From contig NC_135784.1 of the NCBI RefSeq assembly GCF_051106095.1, positions 152,059,428 through 152,123,427 of the forward strand: 64,000 nucleotides of DNA. The letters run 5' to 3'. Below, piece after piece: positions 45,211 through 55,690 of the stretch. The notes below the pieces were generated by a model. It was not told where the DNA came from, made no database searches, and saw only the letters and a list, made by a program, of their open reading frames with translations. The translations under genes were made by a program, and so were the position numbers. How positions within the stretch are numbered: the first letter of the stretch is position 1; each line of letters begins with the position of its first letter. This DNA comes from Pogona vitticeps. Lineage: Eukaryota; Chordata; Lepidosauria; Squamata; Agamidae.

Positions 45211-46062
45211 TCAAGGTTCTTCCTCAGTGCCGTTCTCCTCCTCCTCTGATGTATCCAGCCCGTCTCTGTCACCCTGAGAGTCTTCGTGACAATGGTGAGT
45301 CCAAACCACCGTCAGATTCATATTCTGCCCTGCTGGCATCTCACCATAGCGCACCCCACTGACGAAGAGGCACTGCCGTAAGTTCCAGCAGATGAGGTAA
45401 TAGGCTGAAACAAGCCAGAGGACAAGGCCAGCAAGAAAACTTGTGAGGACCAGCTTGGTAGCTGGGAGAATGTACTGTTGCAGGGTCGTATTGTCCAAAG
45501 GGAGTGGTAACAGCTTCAGGAAGGAAGCAGCCAACCCCCCATTTTCCTCCTTCAGAAATGTCTTTCCGTTCTTCTGGATGGGGCCCTGACAGCTCCTCTG
45601 CCTAGGGGTCTTCACTTTGATGGGGACAGCTGACTCTGAGATCCCCACAGTTTGGTTTGCTCCTGGGTTCCATTTGGGTTCCAGGCTCCTGTTCTTATTG
45701 AGGCTCTTCTTCAACTCCCTGGACACATCGGGGCGGCCAATTTGTCGAAGAGCTCGGGCCAGGCGGTCCCAATCCACCAGTCCTCTCTGCATCTCCAGCC
45801 AGTAGCTTAGACTTTCTTTGCACTGGTCCATATTGGAAATGTCTTGCTGTTGATTCGGAGAGAACAGGTCCTTCTCCTCAAATGGCTGCTCCGCTTCCTT
45901 GGAGGAGAAGGTGAGCCGAAGGTAGAGCTCAGAGCATTCCTCAGGGTTGAGGAACTCGGAGATGTAACCCAACACATTGGCCTCTGGACCGTGAACTGCC
46001 ATATTCATGTTGGGAGTGTGTGTTGCCAGCAAGAGGAGAGCAACGTGTACCAGCACCATCAT
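45211..46062 (-). CDS. TMDD1: TMDD1-like transmembrane and death-domain protein (283 aa)
   Basis: A single open exon. I start at the ATG at 46062 (or the next one at 46059). The 11 codons before it open only with a non-ATG codon. A signal peptide ([15 protein letters not shown]) is followed by [14 protein letters not shown]. A death-domain-like block [11 protein letters not shown]... [20 protein letters not shown] matches the remembered human TMDD1 '[20 protein letters not shown]'. Then come a basic linker, one hydrophobic segment ([20 protein letters not shown]) and an acidic C-terminus ([14 protein letters not shown]). Predicted to be a type I membrane protein with an extracellular death-domain-like region. 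Its function is not established, and its tail differs from the human one. Orthology is probable. Confidence 0.82.
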   Translation of the reverse strand: [283 protein letters not shown]

Positions 46063-46639
46063 GATAAAAGTGGTGGGGTTTACAGCTTTGGACAAAGATT
46101 AGGCCTAATGTCCAACATCTAGTGCCCAGGGGTGGTGGCTGGACTGCTCATGTTGGTAGCCCTGGTCCCTGTGCTTTCCTTGAACACTCTTGTTTCTGCA
46201 CCCTCCCTTGTTGGGCCACTATGAGGTCAGTGAAACCTCATAAGATGAGCTCACAGCTCGTGCTTGATTGTTCAAACTTTTGTTGTGTTGCTGTTTCTGG
46301 GCTGTGTAGTCTGATATCGCTTATGCCAGCCTGTATCAAACTGGGAGCTGTGTCTACCTTGGCTCCATATGTGTATTTGTGTGCCTGTGTGGATACACAG
46401 CTAATAACCAGGCTGATACGGTTACTGACTGGTGTGTTACCTGGTGCTCCTTCCCACAACCACAGCAAGAAGTACTGATACAGTAAAAAGAGGGGTGGGT
46501 GGGTTGAGGTAAAGTATGTGCCCTTCTCTGCGTCATTTGCACATTGGTTGATCAGTTCTACAGCAGGCCTTGTAAGCGATCATGTGCCCTGCTAAGGTTT
46601 TCATCCTCGTGCAACCCTTACCAGGCCTGGTCCTTTGGG
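46063..46639. other. 5' flank of TMDD1-like gene
   Basis: Upstream side of the minus-strand gene, presumably 5' UTR and promoter. No TATA box or further coding exon was recognised. Confidence 0.35.
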
Positions 46640-47035
46640 GGTTGTTATGAGTGTGGCAGCCAGATAGATGTATGGACTGGAATTTTTTCTTTTTGTTCCA
46701 CCCGAAGTCTGCCTGGCCCCTTCACAGGGTGCATTCAAATAGCTACTAAAAACCTGGCTATTGAGACAGGTTCAGCCTTCCCTGAACAAACTAGACTCTG
46801 ATACAATAGTGCCCAACAATATAACTTCTATCATATTGCCATGTTCCATGTTTTTATATTTTTTTTCTAAGCTTTTAATTGTATTTATTGTAGTGTAATT
46901 TTATCCTCCCTGCACTTTATGACTTTTGATTTGTGTCCCTAATGTATTGATATTGTTATTGCTATTTTTGCTCCTTTGTTGCTTTATGTCACTTGTTGCA
47001 AACCGCCCAGAGTGGCCTTGGCTGCCAGATGGGCG

Positions 47036-47087
<52 letters not shown>

Positions 47088-47088
47088 A

Positions 47089-47139
<51 letters not shown>
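46640..47139 (+). mobile_element. L2-type LINE 3' end with (AAGC)n-(AAAT)n tail
   Basis: The ORF2 end (remnant 'LLKTWLLRQ'-like) leads into a T-rich 3' UTR. The terminus is 'aaccgcccagagtggccttg', then 'gatgggcggcaagcaagc'. About 13 AAGC units and about 12 AAAT units follow. Confidence 0.8.
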
Positions 47140-47142
<3 letters not shown>

Positions 47143-47433
47143 GTATCCTCATCCTCCTGTTCCTTAACATTTTTATAGCAATTTCTTTTTAGAAAACCTC
47201 AGACTGGAGGCAGCAAGCTGCCAACCCCCATGCACAGTAAGCGGATTGTTTTGGTTGGGTGAAAAGAAAATAATGTATTGGGGACTGTTTAAATAAAACA
47301 TGCAGGCTGATAGAAAAGGTGTCAGATCCAGCTCAAGATATTATGCTGCATGAGTCAAAGGACAAGAAGATGCCTTCTTCTCACTCCACGTACAAAAGCT
47401 TACCAGGCATTTATGGGACAACATCCTTTACAG

Positions 47434-47571
47434 CAGTGTTTCCAAACCTTGGATTACCCAGGTGTTCTTGAACGACAACTCCCAGAAACCCTGGCCAGCA
47501 CAGCTAGTGATGAAGGCTTTTGGGAACTGCAGTCCAAGAACATCTGGGTTACCCAAGGTTGGGAACCACTG
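47434..47571. mobile_element. hAT MITE, copy A (138 bp)
   Basis: TIRs CAGTGTTTCCAAACCTTGG and, in reverse complement, CAGTGGTTCCCAACCTTGGG. The octamers ctttacag and ctctactg flank it (6 of 8 identical). It shares 'tccaagaacatctggg' with copy B at 53027. Confidence 0.8.
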
Positions 47572-48964
47572 CTCTACTGCACCTGCGGGTACCTGAGGTT
47601 ACCTTAAAGGAGATAGGGTAGACCGCACAGCACGCAGGGCTGCCCTCCGACTCCTTGCTGTTGCTCTCTACACACACACCCATCAATCTTCTGAAGCACT
47701 TGCTTCCCTCTGCCTAATGGTAGGGATGGCCCAAGTCCAGTTTAGTGATAAAGCACTATAAATATGACGTTGTACATAAATGGGGAACACCCTAGAGTGG
47801 GCACAAATTACACTCACTGGTTCTTTCATACTGTGGTAAGAAATATTGAAACACATCCTCAGAGTAGGAAGTAACAAGCTGCAAGTAACACAGTTACCTG
47901 TAATTTGTTAAATATGCAACTGTAATTATAGCTATGGCCCCAAGAGAGAGAAACTTTGGTTTACAACAAAATGTTATGTTTCCCTAAAAGTAAGCAAATT
48001 CAGACCATAGTTTCAATCATAACTTTTTGGTTTAAACTGAAGGGTTTTTTCTTCTCTCTGAGGAATTTCTCTACTGTATATTTAACATACAGGAGCAGGT
48101 GCCCCTTAATGCTAGGAAAAGTAAGTCGCATTTAATAAACATATTAAAAAGCGACCATATAAGTGAACAAAGCATGCTGGTCTCACTGATTTCTTCTAAG
48201 CAGTTGGATGTGTAAAAGAAACCATATCCACTGAGAAGAAAGAATTGCCATTTAAACATCTCTCCCCAAAAGACAGGGTTTGACATGCTTGCATACAATA
48301 GTTGGCTCGCTACCCTTAGTTTTCCCCTGTGAAACATGCACAGGATCAGACAATGTTCCACCAGAACGTAATCCTGCCCAAGGGTTGAGAGGGTTGGGAA
48401 ACTGTAATTTTTCACCCCATAAACTGCCACTCCAAATTGTTGATGTGTAAAAGGCACAAGTAGAGACCTTCAAGCTTTCAGACGATGACAGGATTGAGAG
48501 GTAGGGCTGCTGCATCAGTGACTAATAGCTGTAATAAAAAGGTTGCCAGAATGAAGGATAAAAATTACAGTGTGTAATAGTTTCTATTAGTTTCTGACAC
48601 CACCACTGGAGAGATAACAGCGCAACTTCACATCAGCTGTAACTATATGTTGCCCCATTTCAAATTTAATGATCATGATAACATTATCTGAGGATTCTTC
48701 CCCATCTTTGGGGGCGGGATGGTAGATAATTTTTAAAGTTGATTTGAAGGGAAGTTAATTCCAATTTTGGAGTAATTTTGGAGAATTTTTTAAACTTTAA
48801 TCTTATTTAAAAACAAAAACAAAAACAAATTGAATGACAAATGCAACCGTAATGGATTTTTTAAAAGAATATATAACATAATAATGGTTTAATGGGGGAG
48901 CTGTTATCAAAACATGTTATTTTTTAAATAAAATAATGTCCAAATGTGTGTCACAAAATGACAC
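47572..48964. other. Intergenic, nothing recognised
   Basis: No gene. The 128-codon minus frame at 48071-48457 has no family resemblance. Confidence 0.35.
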
Positions 48965-49054
48965 ACGATGACACGCCTAGAGTAGTCGCAAGACCAGATG
49001 GTCAGGGTATAAAATGAATGAATGAATGAATGAATGAATGAATGAATGAATGAA

Positions 49055-49093
<39 letters not shown>
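48965..49093 (+). mobile_element. L2-type tail with (GAAT)n-(AAAT)n
   Basis: 'acgcctagagtagtcgcaag', then 'accagatggtcagggtataa', is a decayed L2-like terminus followed by GAAT units and then AAAT units. Confidence 0.75.
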
Positions 49094-49747
49094 AAATAAA
49101 ATGTAATTCCATGCAAAGTTTATAAAAAATGGGAATCCTCTTTTGCCTTTTTACTTGGTGATACAGCTCCTCTTCTTTCAAACCTCTCTGATGACCAGGG
49201 TTTGTTTCATAGTTGATATTGTGGCTGCTAATTAAGCACTATGTGAATAGAGAGCACTTGTATTTGGATATTAAGTGCTCGTTCATGAATGGGGTATGGA
49301 GAGAAGGCAAATGATTCCTGAACCAGCCTGTTAAGAAACAGCATTAGATAAGGTGCTGATCCCATCCTAGAAGCAGGAGACCCTTAAGAGGAAAGGATTG
49401 TTTATTCTAATGTAGATTTGCCTCAGTTTGCATTTAACAAATTAGCCTGCTTTTGTTGATTGGCTATTTGGAAGACCAGGCTTTGTGTCCATGTCTAATG
49501 TCTCAGGCAAAATAATACCAAAAACTGTGTGGATTGGAAGGATCACATTGCAAGAGGAGGAAATACTGTTTGCCTTTAAGATGTGATCTGATCCTGGCAG
49601 GAGTTAATCATCTTTTCATAATTAACGTACAAGATGGTAGGGGTGTGTGCAGACAAGGACAAACTAATTTCTTCTTATACTTATTGGTGTAATGGAAAGC
49701 AAAGCTTAACAATGGAAGTTTTAGATGTCTTGGGTTACAAATCCCCC
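49094..49747. other. Intergenic, nothing recognised
   Basis: A/T-rich, without gene or named repeat. Confidence 0.35.
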
Positions 49748-50051
49748 AATTCTCCTTGATGAGAGTTTTACCTGACAGACAGATACCATTATAGGACAGC
49801 TAAATGTGGCTTACCTGGGAGAAAGACCTCAACTGAAAGGCTTTCAGGCTTAGCTAGGCGTAACCCTGTGGAGCTTCTTGTTCAGAAAGACAGCTCCCAT
49901 CTAGAACTCTAGCAGAAACAGGAAACTTGGGCAGAACTAGACCTAGCTAAGCCTCACAACTTTCCAAGTTGAGGTCTTTCTCCCAGGTAAGTCATATTTA
50001 GATTTTTATAAGGTGCCTCTCTGGCAGGCAGAACTCTCAGAAGGGAGAATT
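49748..50051. mobile_element. Foldback element 1 (304 bp)
   Basis: The left arm starting 'aattctccttgatgagag' pairs with the right arm ending 'ctctcagaagggagaatt'. The pairing continues inward through 'cttacctgggagaaagacct', which is exact on both sides, and 'gcttagctaggc' opposite 'cctagctaagcc'. Arms are about 130 bp each. No transposase and no certain target duplication. Confidence 0.8.
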
Positions 50052-50131
50052 GTGTGATTCATTGTCCAAGAAGTAAATAAAAAATCCCATCCCTAGCAAA
50101 GCTTTTTCACTATTTGGTAGAGCCACCGATC

Positions 50132-50432
50132 AAATTGCAAGTCTCCATGGGTAAAACCTCTCTTCTTCAGGCTGGGCACTACCCCTTCATAGATAGCATA
50201 GAAAAACTGTAGGCCAGAGTTCCAAAAATCCATGGCAGGTGTCTGTGCCAAGTCTGCTTGTATGAGGTGAGGTCAGACTTAAGGTCATCTGGAACATGTG
50301 GTTTCAAGCATGATCCCTTGCAGCATGGTTGGAATTTTCCATTCCAGGAGTTACAGTTTTTCTGCACTATCCATAAAAGGGTGGTGCCCAGCCTGAGGAA
50401 GCAAGATTTTACCTACAAAAACTTTGCAATTT
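50132..50432. mobile_element. Foldback element 2 (301 bp)
   Basis: The left arm 'aaattgcaag', 'ttcttcaggctgggcactac', 'agaaaaactgtag' pairs with the right arm 'ctacaaaaactttgcaattt', 'ggtggtgcccagcctgagga', 'ttacagtttttctgc'. Arms are about 115 bp at roughly 80% identity. It lies 80 bp from foldback element 1 but has a different sequence. Confidence 0.8.
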
Positions 50433-53026
50433 TTTTCTTTTTAAAAAGTGTGTCAATAAATACAGTAATGCTCTTGCATTAATGTAATCCTAAACCACAC
50501 AGCTTTTTCCTAATTCTAGTTGAGGAAGAGTTGCTTCAAATGCTGGATCTGCCTATGGGCTGCCACGTATTCTCCCCTCTCCAATGTGGAGGTATGTAGG
50601 TTCCCAAGGTACTAAATGATGAAAACCTAAGTGACTTCTGAAATCCTACAAATCTGTATATCAATAAAATGTTGCAAACATATCTACTTCGTACCTGCAG
50701 TAGTTTCTATTCCTTTTTTTTAAAGCATAGCCATTGTTTGTTGTACACTGTGTATGCAGCATCAACAAAGAGGCACATCCCTAGTATGGAAACATTGAGG
50801 CAATCACAGGGTGGTGTTGACCCACAGTGGCTAAGGTATGGAACCTAAGGCTTTGTTAGCTCCTGAGACCACCATCGCCACCGCTCCCCGGTTCAAAATG
50901 CAAAATGGTCCCATTCTCTGGACAGAGCACGGGCTGCATGCACTGAATTATAGCCATCCTTCTGCCGGATTTAAATACTTAATCTTTCACCTTCGGATCA
51001 GGGTGTGGCGAAAACTGCGAATCTGGTGGTCTTACTTGAGGTCAGCTGCCCTTGAGTGCCTGGTCATCACCATCACAAAAAGGGCGCCATAATTCAGGCA
51101 GGAAGGGAAGTTGCAGGATTGATTTAGATCCCTGGAGATGTCTCCTCTAACCTCATCCCTCTAAGTGCCAGGTCAGGGCTGGGTTATGGGCAAAGTGCAG
51201 CAGGCTGGATAGGGGTCCCGCACCCACCTTTCCACAGCTGGTGTATGAGTATCGCAGTTCCCATGTCCTTCTCTATGGGCAAGTAACCAATCTTCTGTAA
51301 GCAGATTTTTTTTCCTGCATGCTCAGTGGCCATCAGTACAACAAGTTCTCTATTTGTTTCTATGGTCGTGGTTTTAAACTTTGGACTCTAATTATTGTCT
51401 TCATCATTAGTGTCATCATTTGCACATTGATTTGCCTCTCTTGCTTCATCCTTTAGTTCTAAGGAGCTATCAAAGTGATTTGCAAATTACTTAAGTAGCT
51501 GTTATTGAAAAGTTATTTCAGGACTCTAATAGTCTCGATAAGTAACTAATTAAATTAACAGCTGGTGCACATAAATAGCCGAGCTTGATTTGTGTAGAAG
51601 GAACATGTTATAATGGATGCAATGGCGGAAAGTAATTTTCATGGAGTATTATTCTTTTGGTACCACAGACCAGTTAATATTCAAGGGAACTATGCAAGGT
51701 GAGGTTCAATAAAAGTATTTGATTGCAGTAGTTTTTGTATTTTAATCATTTTTTTAAAAGATAGGAATGATAAAGGAAAAGGCATTGGATTTATTACCAA
51801 GAAACTCTTTTTGTGCTTCCTGGTAAAGTTAAATGTGTGACCTAGGCTGGGTGGGAGATTCTGGGAGAGAGAGAATCTCTCTCCCAGAAAGAGAGAGCAG
51901 TTTTTCTAAGTTCTGCATTTTATAAAATAATGTTGGTTGAATTAAAAGGAATGATGGAATCTTTGTATATTACAGTCATTTCCATACATACGAAAATAAA
52001 TACATATTTTACAATTAAGTTAATTTTAATGAGTTTGAGATTAATTAGGTCCCAATTAGGGTGTTGGGGAACACAGTTGATTTGTATTTTGGTTTATGTA
52101 TTTTATGTTCATGTTCTTTATTTAATAATATTTTTTTTAAAAAATTAAAAAAAGATTAATTTACTAACTGAAGTCTCTCATCTGATTTTTTTTACTTTAG
52201 CAATTATTTGCTAGAAGGTATAGAAAGTATTCATTATTTGTCTGTTTCTAAGCATAACCAAACATATATGAGCCAGTGTCCAAGCAGTTAAGTGAGGTAT
52301 TTACAACAGCATCTGTGTTAAAGAATTACAGTTGGTGGGTAAAAACAGTGACATGTATCAGTAGATGCCAGCTCTGTAAGAACAAATGCTGCATTATTGC
52401 AGAAAATTGTGAAAATTTACCAGTTGTTGTGTATGCTTCAATCTGATGCACTGAAAACTAACTGCTCACAAGGGCAGGGTGGGGGAGGGGCTGGAAATAG
52501 TTGGAGGCACAAAATTCCAACAGTTCATCAGTTATCTATGGAAAAGTGGCAATTGTGGAAGAAGATTACAAACCATTGGAAATAATTTTCCAAAAAACCA
52601 CTGTGCCGCAAGGAATCCAAAGATCCCAATTTACAGTACAGAACCAACTCGAAGTGTAACTCCATGGAAAAGATCCTTCTTCACTTTTGCAAGCCCTTTT
52701 TCTTTTCCTGAAGAGAGACCTTATTTTCTGGGAATAGGAAAAAACATTAGATGAGGTTGGCTTGGTTTGCTTTATTTCTTTAATGGGAGAAGGGATTCAT
52801 TCATTCACTTCTTTCATTCACTTCTTTCAAATGTTCTAGGAAAGCTGACATGGCCAGACACCCCGAAATGCCTTATTTGTTAGTTTAAAACAATTTCTTC
52901 CTGAAGATTGTAGAGTTTTGCACAACTTTCAAAGATACTGCTTTTTAGGGACAGACAGAAAAAAGAATAGGAGTTCTGGAAGATATCCATGCCAATTGGA
53001 ACTATAGAGAGGAAGCAGGTCTAGAA
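50433..53026. other. Intergenic, nothing recognised
   Basis: No gene. A near-perfect short palindrome occurs at about 51856-51888 (TTCTGGGAGAGAGAGA half-site). The 50838-51092 plus frame has no domain. Confidence 0.35.
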
Positions 53027-53161
53027 CAGTGGTTCCTATCCTTGGGTCCCCACACGTCTTGGACCAAAACTTCCATAAGCCTTCATCACAAGCTGACCAG
53101 GATTTTTCTGAGTAGTCTTGTAGTCCAAGAACATCTGGGCACCCAAGGTTAAGAAGCACTG
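53027..53161. mobile_element. hAT MITE, copy B (135 bp)
   Basis: TIRs CAGTGGTTCCTATCCTTGGG and, in reverse complement, CAGTGCTTCTTAACCTTGGG. The octamers gtctagaa and atctagat flank it (6 of 8 identical). Same family as 47434-47571. Confidence 0.8.
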
Positions 53162-54768
53162 ATCTAGATAGGCTTGTTTCCCCCTAGGATTGGACTGCAG
53201 TGCCCACTGAAGCACCTACAGTAGCTTAAGAGGGTTTAAGGAATCAATGAACATCACCTTCATGTATTATGGAACTATAAAGGAATCACAACAGGCTTTG
53301 AAGTTCTGGAAAAGAAATTAAAGGACTTTGGGGCCAAGAAAGTCGTCTCATCCATCCATCCATCCTGTACTCAGAAAGAGGGAAAGGAAAATACTCCGGG
53401 TGAACGACTGACTACGAAGGGGGGAACTGTTATGAGGAATTTAGATTTCCATACAATCTTCCTGGAAGATGGGCTGCTGGCAACTGATGGGTTGCACCGC
53501 ACAAGGGCTGGGAGGAATGTGTTTGGCCACAGCATGAAGAACTTCATCAGGAGGGCTTTATTGGCCTTATGTTAAAAAGTCTGCTTAGCAAGACAGACGA
53601 CGCTCCCTCTGGTTTCATAAAACTTCATCACAATATTTCCCAGCCCAGTACTCTCCAAATGTATTGAACTATAGCTGGTATCATGATGGAAATTATAGTC
53701 GAATCGGGCATCAGTTTGGGAAAAGCTGCTCATTTTTCCAAACATGCAACGATTCCTGCTTTTTGATGGCGGGTGTATGGTTTTCATTTAACCAGTTGGC
53801 TAGAGATTGAGGTATTTTGTTTGCACCAAAACCCGCCCCCGCTTTGGGATGGTGAATCACTGAAAAAATCCCTTAAAATGCTATGGAAGAGCAGCATTGA
53901 TCAGAAATTGCCTGAAAGTGGCCTCTCTGCTCTTCTCCCCAACACACATCCACACCCATGCTCTGGTGGGATCTGTGCTGCTCATGAATAATATAACAAA
54001 AGTGGTTTACTCTGGCCTCCCTCTGCTATGAATCAAAGCCCCCATTGCCTGGCTGCTTCAGGAGGAGGGAAGGGTGTGAAGCGATGAGAGTGGAGAGCGA
54101 CACAGGGGCTGCAAGCATTTAGCGTGACTAACAGATTTATGAGGGGGAGGGGAGCCCAGTGGTCGCGCATCGCATTGCCTTTTTAATGAGCTCTCCAACC
54201 CATACAGTAGCCTCTTTGTAGCGGACAATGTGGCGGACATAAATTTTTTGAAGGATTGCTGCAGGGACGGGGGGGGGAGGTTCTGAAAGATCGCTAGACA
54301 GACCTCTGAGCTCACATTGTCCATCCTAGTACCCCTGGTCCGCTGTCAGGAGGGTGGGAGCAAGGCCTGGACCTTGCCCCCCATCAATATTCCCCCCTTT
54401 TCTTCAAGGAAGTTGTGGGGTGCTGTGTTGGGTGGCCCCACCCACCCCAAATTGACTAGCTGGCTGTTCCCTGCTCTCTCTCCCCCCCCCCCCCCCACAG
54501 GTGTTGCTGTGCCTGATTTGTAGCCTCTGATGGAGAGACCCTGGAGAATAAGGGGATGCTGTTCAGGGGGCGTTTCCTACTCAGAGATCATGGTGGAGGG
54601 GGAAAGGCCAAGTACCCAGGAGACAGGAGAGGGTGAGGCAGTCCAAGGGCAGAAGGGGATTAAAGGTTATGGGGCTGATGCTTGTATGAGAGACAAAAGC
54701 CAAGGCTAGATAGATCACAGGGGCTAATCAGATCTGGAAGTGTTTTATATCCTTGTGCACACCCATGC
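53162..54768. other. Intergenic, nothing recognised
   Basis: No gene or named repeat. C-runs lie near 54484-54497. The block at 54080-54260 has even base composition and no repeat features. Confidence 0.35.
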
Positions 54769-54905
<137 letters not shown>

Positions 54906-55027
54906 TGCATACCCCAGCTGGACTATAGGGAGGAGACATCAGGTCCTTCACCCTCCTTTCTTGGACTGGCTTGACAGAAAAGCAACAGCCTGGAGTGTGT
55001 GAGACCAGAGCTAGGCTGGTAAAGGCA

Positions 55028-55105
55028 GGTTCTTTTGGAGGTCACTCATTCATAGGGTCCCCGTACATCAGAAGTGACCTGGTGGCACATGACAACAGCA
55101 AGTGA
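55028..55105 (+). mobile_element. BovB/RTE-type 3' tail
   Basis: 'ttttggaggtcactcattca', then 'tcagaagtgacctggtggca', 'catgacaacagc' is the RTE/BovB-like terminus, as in the antisense copy at 59195. Confidence 0.6.
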
Positions 55106-55200
55106 AAACAGAACGAAAGCATTGCAGCCCCTTAAAGACTGACAGATTTATTTCTGCAGGCTTTTGTGGATTACAACCTACTTCTTCAGACACATGAAAC
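55106..55200. repeat. Dispersed amniote-type repeat fragment
   Basis: 'ccccttaaagactgacagat', then 'aggcttttgtggattacaac' and 'acttcttcagacacatgaaa', resembles a repeat seen throughout reptile genomes. Its family was not identified with certainty. Confidence 0.4.
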
Positions 55201-55594
55201 ATAATATTAGGCCACAAGTTTATATGCAATTATACACTATGGAGGTGGGGACCCAGTAAAGGCAAGTGCAGAAAATGAAATTTCAAACTAATGAGCGCAT
55301 TATTAACACCATTAATAATAATGCTTGATTTACATAATATAGAGGTGACTTACATGATTATAGATACTTGCATGCTGTAGCCAAGGATATACATGCCCAC
55401 AGATCTTTTTATCACATTCATGTCACACCTTTCTTCTGTTGAACTCAAGACAAGGTCTGTAGGTGTCCCAGGCCATCTCCCACCGAAGCACTGAGCTTAC
55501 CCAACCTGATTCTTTAAAATAAAAAATGAGGAGATTTTATAAGAGGGTTTTGTTTATATATGTTCCTTTAAAAAATTCTATTGTACACTCCTGT

Positions 55595-55690
55595 TATTTT
55601 CTGGAAGTTGCCCAGAGTAGTTGCCTGTCCACTAAATGGGGGGGGGGGGGGAGTTATAAGTCTAAACCAACCAACCAATAAATAAAATAA
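55595..55690 (+). mobile_element. L2-type 3' tail
   Basis: 'gttgcccagagtagttgcct', a G run and 'ataagtctaaaccaaccaac' lead into AATAAATAAAATAA. A short decayed L2-like terminus. Confidence 0.5.

Noticed and set aside
46063-46095. Eleven extra N-terminal codons for the TMDD1-like protein
   Set aside because: That extension opens at a TTG. In a vertebrate gene the ATG at 46062, right at the signal peptide, is the credible start.
45168-46122. Plus-strand frames opposite the TMDD1-like gene
   Set aside because: They are shadows without family resemblance.
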